Of a stretch of 64,000 nt of DNA, positions 60,712-64,000 are shown one piece after another. Origin of the DNA: Bacteroidales bacterium (lineage in GTDB: Bacteria > Bacteroidota > Bacteroidia > Bacteroidales > UBA932); the NCBI GenBank assembly GCA_012510445.1, contig JAAZIA010000002.1:1-64000 (forward strand). The letters run 5' to 3'. A program made the translations under genes and the position numbers. Below the pieces are notes generated by a model. The model was not told the origin of the DNA. It did no database searches and saw nothing but the letters and a program-made list of their open reading frames with translations. Numbering within the stretch: the first letter of the stretch is position 1; each line of letters starts with the position of its first letter.

Positions 60712-61143
60712 ATGAAAGTCAGGATTATTAATCGCTCTCCTTATACCATGCCTGAATATGCCACCATCCTTTCTGCAGGAATGGATCTAAAGGCTCATCT
60801 TTCTGAACCTCTTACCCTGCAACCACTGGAAAGGGTTTTGGTACCTACCGGACTTTATATGGAGCTTCCACCGGGTTACGAGGCGCAGATAAGGCCACGC
60901 AGCGGGTTGGCATCCCGTAAAGGAATTACCGTACTTAACAGTCCGGGAACTGTAGATGCGGATTATCGTGGCGAGGTTTGTGTTTTACTGATCAACTTAT
61001 CTTCCGCTCCGGCAGAGATTACACCCGGCGAACGCGTGGCTCAAATGGTAGTGGCACAACACAGTAGAGTAGTATGGGAACCGGCCGATAAGTTGAGCCA
61101 AACGGAACGTGGGACGGGAGGATTTGGATCTACGGGGCCATAG
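60712..61143 (+). CDS. dut: Deoxyuridine 5'-triphosphate nucleotidohydrolase
   Basis: A 143-residue trimeric dUTPase that hydrolyses dUTP to dUMP and keeps uracil out of DNA. All five motifs are present: [32 protein letters not shown] (catalytic Asp), GERVAQMV and [10 protein letters not shown] at the C-terminus. The long frame upstream from 60442 lies antisense to the cyclophilin gene and is rejected as N-terminus. It is followed 25 bp later by murF. Confidence 0.97.
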   Translation: MKVRIINRSPYTMPEYATILSAGMDLKAHLSEPLTLQPLERVLVPTGLYMELPPGYEAQIRPRSGLASRKGITVLNSPGTVDADYRGEVCVLLINLSSAPAEITPGERVAQMVVAQHSRVVWEPADKLSQTERGTGGFGSTGP

Positions 61144-61168
61144 TAATAACCGTCTTGTAAATAAATAA

Positions 61169-62524
61169 ATGATGGATCACTTACAGGCATTATTCATAGA
61201 TCATCCACACATTTGTACAGATACCAGGCAGATGTGTTCCGGTTGTCTTTTTTTTGCATTGCAAGGAGAACATTTTGACGGCAATCTGTTTGCCCGGGAA
61301 GCCCTGGAAAAAGGAGCTGTTTGTGCTGTGGTGGACAACCCGGAAGTGGTTCCGCTAAAGAACGAGGTTGCTGATTCCCGCTACTTGCTGGTTCCGGATG
61401 TGTTGCAGACTTTGCAGGAGTTGGCTGCCTGGCACCGCCGTCGATACAACATTCCTGTTTTTGCCCTCACCGGCTCCAATGGAAAAACGACTACTAAAGA
61501 ATTGATACAGGCTGTACTTTCTGAACGTTATCGGGTAACAGCTACAGAAGGCAATCTGAACAACCACATTGGAGTTCCTTTAAGTATTTTGAAAATGGAC
61601 AGCCATACAGAAATACTCATTCTAGAGATGGGGACGAGCCATGCAGGTGAAATAGGCTTATTAACAACCTTAAGCCATCCAACTGCCGGATTAATCACCA
61701 ATGTGGGCGGGGCCCATTTGGAAGGATTTGGAACGCCGGAAGGTATTAAACAGGAAAAAGGAACTTTATATGATTACCTGAAAACACGTAACGGAACGTT
61801 GTTTTGCCATGCAAACGATCAGGCGCTCCTATCTATGCTGGAGGAAAGACACGTAGAAAAAAATGTAATCTATTACGGCAGTCAATTACAGAATGATGGA
61901 ACAGCCTTGTCACCAGATGACGGTTTGGTACTGCCGCAGGTCAGTTCAGAACTGCAGGACGGGTTGTTGGTAGTTCACGTTGAGGGTTATCCGAAAATAA
62001 AAACTCATTTGACCGGTCTGTACAATACTCCCAATATCTTGGCTGCACTGGCCGTTGCAGAACACTATGGAGTGGAAAGGGAACAGGCTGTGGCAGCCGT
62101 TGCCGGCTACGTTCCTTCCAATCATCGTTCCCAATGGATACGTACTTCTAAAAATGTACTCATTGCAGACGCTTACAACGCCAATCCCGTAAGTATGAAA
62201 TTGGCTTTGGAAAACTTGGTTTCTATTCCCGGTACAAATAAATGTGCTGTTTTGGGAGACATGCTTGAGCTGGGAACGTACACGGAACAGGCACATGCAG
62301 AAATGGTACAAATGGTAGAAACTCTGGCACTGGAATGTGTTTTTTGGGTGGGACCGTATTTTGCCAGGGCTGTTGAGAATGAAAAAGCCAAAGGCTTGTG
62401 CTTTTCAAAGACAGAAGAGCTGATTGAGTACCTTAAAGGCCATCCGCCGGCAGGTAAGATAATTCTGGTTAAAGGATCTAACGGAATAGGCTTGTCCCGC
62501 CTTATTGCATCCGAAGTTTGCTGA
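61169..62524 (+). CDS. murF: UDP-N-acetylmuramoyl-tripeptide--D-alanyl-D-alanine ligase
   Basis: A 451-residue Mur ligase that adds D-Ala-D-Ala to the peptidoglycan precursor in the cytoplasm. The ATP loop is TGSNGKTTTK (101-110). The central domain has ATEGNLNNHIGVPLSIL and EMGTSHAGEIGLL, and the C-terminal domain has DAYNANPVSM. Two adjacent ATGs exist (61169 and 61172). The last 23 bp overlap the convergent glycosyltransferase gene. It is not in a mur/fts cluster here, which is usual for murF in this phylum. Confidence 0.97.
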   Translation: MMDHLQALFIDHPHICTDTRQMCSGCLFFALQGEHFDGNLFAREALEKGAVCAVVDNPEVVPLKNEVADSRYLLVPDVLQTLQELAAWHRRRYNIPVFALTGSNGKTTTKELIQAVLSERYRVTATEGNLNNHIGVPLSILKMDSHTEILILEMGTSHAGEIGLLTTLSHPTAGLITNVGGAHLEGFGTPEGIKQEKGTLYDYLKTRNGTLFCHANDQALLSMLEERHVEKNVIYYGSQLQNDGTALSPDDGLVLPQVSSELQDGLLVVHVEGYPKIKTHLTGLYNTPNILAALAVAEHYGVEREQAVAAVAGYVPSNHRSQWIRTSKNVLIADAYNANPVSMKLALENLVSIPGTNKCAVLGDMLELGTYTEQAHAEMVQMVETLALECVFWVGPYFARAVENEKAKGLCFSKTEELIEYLKGHPPAGKIILVKGSNGIGLSRLIASEVC

Positions 62525-63521
62525 AGGTTATTTTTTTGAACGACAAGAAAAAGCGCAGGATAATACTGCCGCGGTACATAACATGCGACAGATCCGGCTT
62601 AGGGAATCCTTTGTTTCTTTTCATAAAACCAAGAAGCTTCCAGAAATTGAAATGGGCCTTATAGACGGCTCCGGCAAAATCCCATTTGCCTTGGAATAAA
62701 TAGGCTACGGCAGACAGGTGGTCCAACAGAATCCGGAAAGCCATTACAGGAAAAAGCGCTGTGGAACTCAAGTTTTTATAAAGCATGAGCAGGTTGTTTC
62801 TATAGTTCAGGTACAGTTTGTGGGGAGAGTCATTGGGAAGTGTGCCGCCTCCCACATGAAGGATTTCTGAATGGGGAACAACGGCCGCTTGGTAACCGGC
62901 CCACCGGGCACGCCAGCAAAAATCAATTTCTTCCATATGGGCAAAAAAATGATTGTCAAGACCCTGTAGCTTGTGAAACAACTCTGAGCGCACAACCATG
63001 CATGTCCCGCTAGCCCAGAATACAGGGGCAGGTTGGTTGTATTGCCCTTTGTCTTCCTCTATATGTGTGAGAATCCGACCTCGGCAAAAAGGGAAACCAA
63101 GCCGATCAATGTAACCGCCACAGGCCCCGGCGTATTCAAATCGGTGGGGGTCTGACCAGGACAAGACTTTGGGCATGCAAATACCGCATTTGCGGTTCTC
63201 TTCCATATGTTCAATAAGAGGAGATAGCCAGCCGGGTGTTACTTCTACATCTGAATTAAGGAGGACGTAATAAGTAGCTTTTATTTGCTCCAGAGCTTTG
63301 TTGTATCCGCCCGTATAGCCATAGTTTTTATCAAATACAATCAGGGGCAGTTCCGGGTACGTTCCCTTGAGCCAAGAAACGGAGCCATCTGTGGAACCGT
63401 TGTCTGCAATGAAAACTTGGGCCCAGGGTTGCGGCGTACGTTCCAGTAGTAAATGTAGAAAACGCTCTAAAAAATGTTTCCCGTTCCAGTTAAGTATGAC
63501 AACAGCGGTTTTCAGTTCCAT
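62502..63521 (-). CDS. Family 2 glycosyltransferase
   Basis: A 339-residue GT2 enzyme, probably making a cell-surface polysaccharide linkage. The GT-A fold has TAVVILNWNGKHFLERFL, the ADNGSTDGS loop, NYGYTGGYNKAL, metal-binding LLNSDVEV, then HMEEIDFCWRARWAGY typical of rhamnosyltransferase-like proteins. A C-terminal amphipathic or membrane-associated stretch (about 240-310) follows. Sugar donor and acceptor are unknown. Its ATG overlaps the stop codon of the upstream transporter (TAATG), so the two are coupled. Confidence 0.93.
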   Translation of the reverse strand: MELKTAVVILNWNGKHFLERFLHLLLERTPQPWAQVFIADNGSTDGSVSWLKGTYPELPLIVFDKNYGYTGGYNKALEQIKATYYVLLNSDVEVTPGWLSPLIEHMEENRKCGICMPKVLSWSDPHRFEYAGACGGYIDRLGFPFCRGRILTHIEEDKGQYNQPAPVFWASGTCMVVRSELFHKLQGLDNHFFAHMEEIDFCWRARWAGYQAAVVPHSEILHVGGGTLPNDSPHKLYLNYRNNLLMLYKNLSSTALFPVMAFRILLDHLSAVAYLFQGKWDFAGAVYKAHFNFWKLLGFMKRNKGFPKPDLSHVMYRGSIILRFFLSFKKITFSKLRMQ

Positions 63522-64000
63522 TACACAAATGTACGGGATTTTCCGGAGTTGGAAAATCGGGATAACAAGACACCGGAAATGATGAGTACAAGACCTATAA
63601 TGGTAGATGAGAAAATAGGTTCTCCCAGTACGTAGTGAATGAGTACGAGGGAAAGGAAGGGGAAAATGTAAATGAGGGAACTAACGGCGGCCGTGTTTTT
63701 TGCCAAAGTAAGGGCCTTGAGCCAGATAACAAATGGAACGGCCATTTCAAACATGCCAATGTAAATAGCAGAAAGTACACTGCGCAGGGAGTAATTCCCT
63801 ACATAGCTTGTTGTGGTTGCCAACAGAAAGCGGATAAGCAAAAATAAAGCAATATAAATCCAGGCAAAAAGGAAGTTCATAAGCAATCCTCGAGCACCAG
63901 ACACTTTACTTTTCATGTTGAGTAAAAAATAGAAGGCCCACAGAAAAGCACTTCCCAGAGCCAAAACTACACCCCACGGGTTTTGGATTTGCAGTCTCCC
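63521..64000 (-). CDS. EamA/DMT family transporter, C-terminal part
   Basis: The last 159 residues of a ten-helix drug/metabolite transporter; the rest lies beyond the right edge. The visible half is one EamA domain with about five helices: NPWGVVLALGSAFLWAFYFLLN, then FLFAWIYIALFLLI, LSAIYIGMFEMAVPFVIWLKAL, and AVSSLIYIFPFLSLVLIHYVLGEPI followed by IIGLVLIISGVLLSRF. The frame is open to base 64000. The substrate is not predictable. Confidence 0.9.
   Translation of the reverse strand, partial: GRLQIQNPWGVVLALGSAFLWAFYFLLNMKSKVSGARGLLMNFLFAWIYIALFLLIRFLLATTTSYVGNYSLRSVLSAIYIGMFEMAVPFVIWLKALTLAKNTAAVSSLIYIFPFLSLVLIHYVLGEPIFSSTIIGLVLIISGVLLSRFSNSGKSRTFV

Noticed and set aside
1-64000. Insertion sequence, prophage or integrated element
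   Set aside because: No transposase, integrase, phage structural gene or tRNA-associated repeat was seen; the tRNA-Lys gene has no duplicated 3' end nearby.

Overview
The window is about 64 kb of chromosome from a member of the Bacteroidota, most likely Bacteroidales-like. The evidence is: families largely confined to that phylum (DUF4402, DUF4270, DUF4294, DUF3098, DUF4249, GSCFA, Bacteroidota-type L17 and L36); the gene orders acpP-fabF-rnc, ftsX-DUF3098-uppP and rnfBCDGEA; and many copies of the phylum-specific promoter element TAnnTTTG, sometimes with an upstream TTG or TTTG 18-20 bp away. I see no phage, integrase, complete insertion sequence, rRNA or CRISPR array. One tRNA gene (Lys, CUU) is present.

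Layout. 1-11.3 kb: two DUF4402 secreted proteins, a sigma54-type response regulator convergent with a hybrid histidine kinase, cysS, ssb, an S9 dipeptidyl peptidase, a DUF6263-like exported protein and a third DUF4402 protein. 11.4-20.6 kb: acpP-fabF-rnc, tRNA-Lys, a DUF4270 lipoprotein with a glycogen-synthase-like half protein, then ftsX-DUF3098-uppP-lpxH, DUF4294 and an M19 dipeptidase. 20.6-31.8 kb: one long ribosomal-protein/secY/rpoA operon that begins abruptly at rplP, with its own canonical promoter, and ends in a strong terminator after rplQ. 31.8-38.2 kb: a palindrome-rich non-coding element, tgt, a 13-bp tandem repeat, an LptF/G permease, a Na/Ca antiporter, a nucleoside transporter, a GSCFA protein and HU. 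38.2-47.2 kb: a TonB receptor/DUF4249 pair, facing the minus-strand operon alaS-lptF/G-fmt-thiN. 47.2-54.7 kb: two M23 peptidases, a MerR regulator, a Nif3-like protein, a zinc-ribbon coiled-coil protein, an aminotransferase, dnaB and DUF3108. 54.7-60 kb: rnfBCDGEA and a small TPR-like protein. 60-64 kb: cyclophilin, dut, murF, a family 2 glycosyltransferase and a cut-off EamA transporter.

Most of the window is housekeeping: translation, envelope synthesis, lipid A and LPS export, and Rnf ferredoxin:NAD oxidoreductase. I found no clear new multi-gene defence or mobile system. The most interesting signals are regulatory or structural: a ribosomal operon split between rpsC and rplP; a long near-identical repeat in the L17 tail; a 122-bp palindromic element after rplQ; three ATTCCCC sites spaced two helical turns apart in front of the hybrid kinase; an 11-bp element shared by two DUF4402 promoters; repeated placement of the -7 box only 4-9 bp from start codons, suggesting leaderless mRNAs; and frequent 3' overlaps of convergent genes, up to 111 bp. 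All family names come from reading the translations by eye, without database searches.
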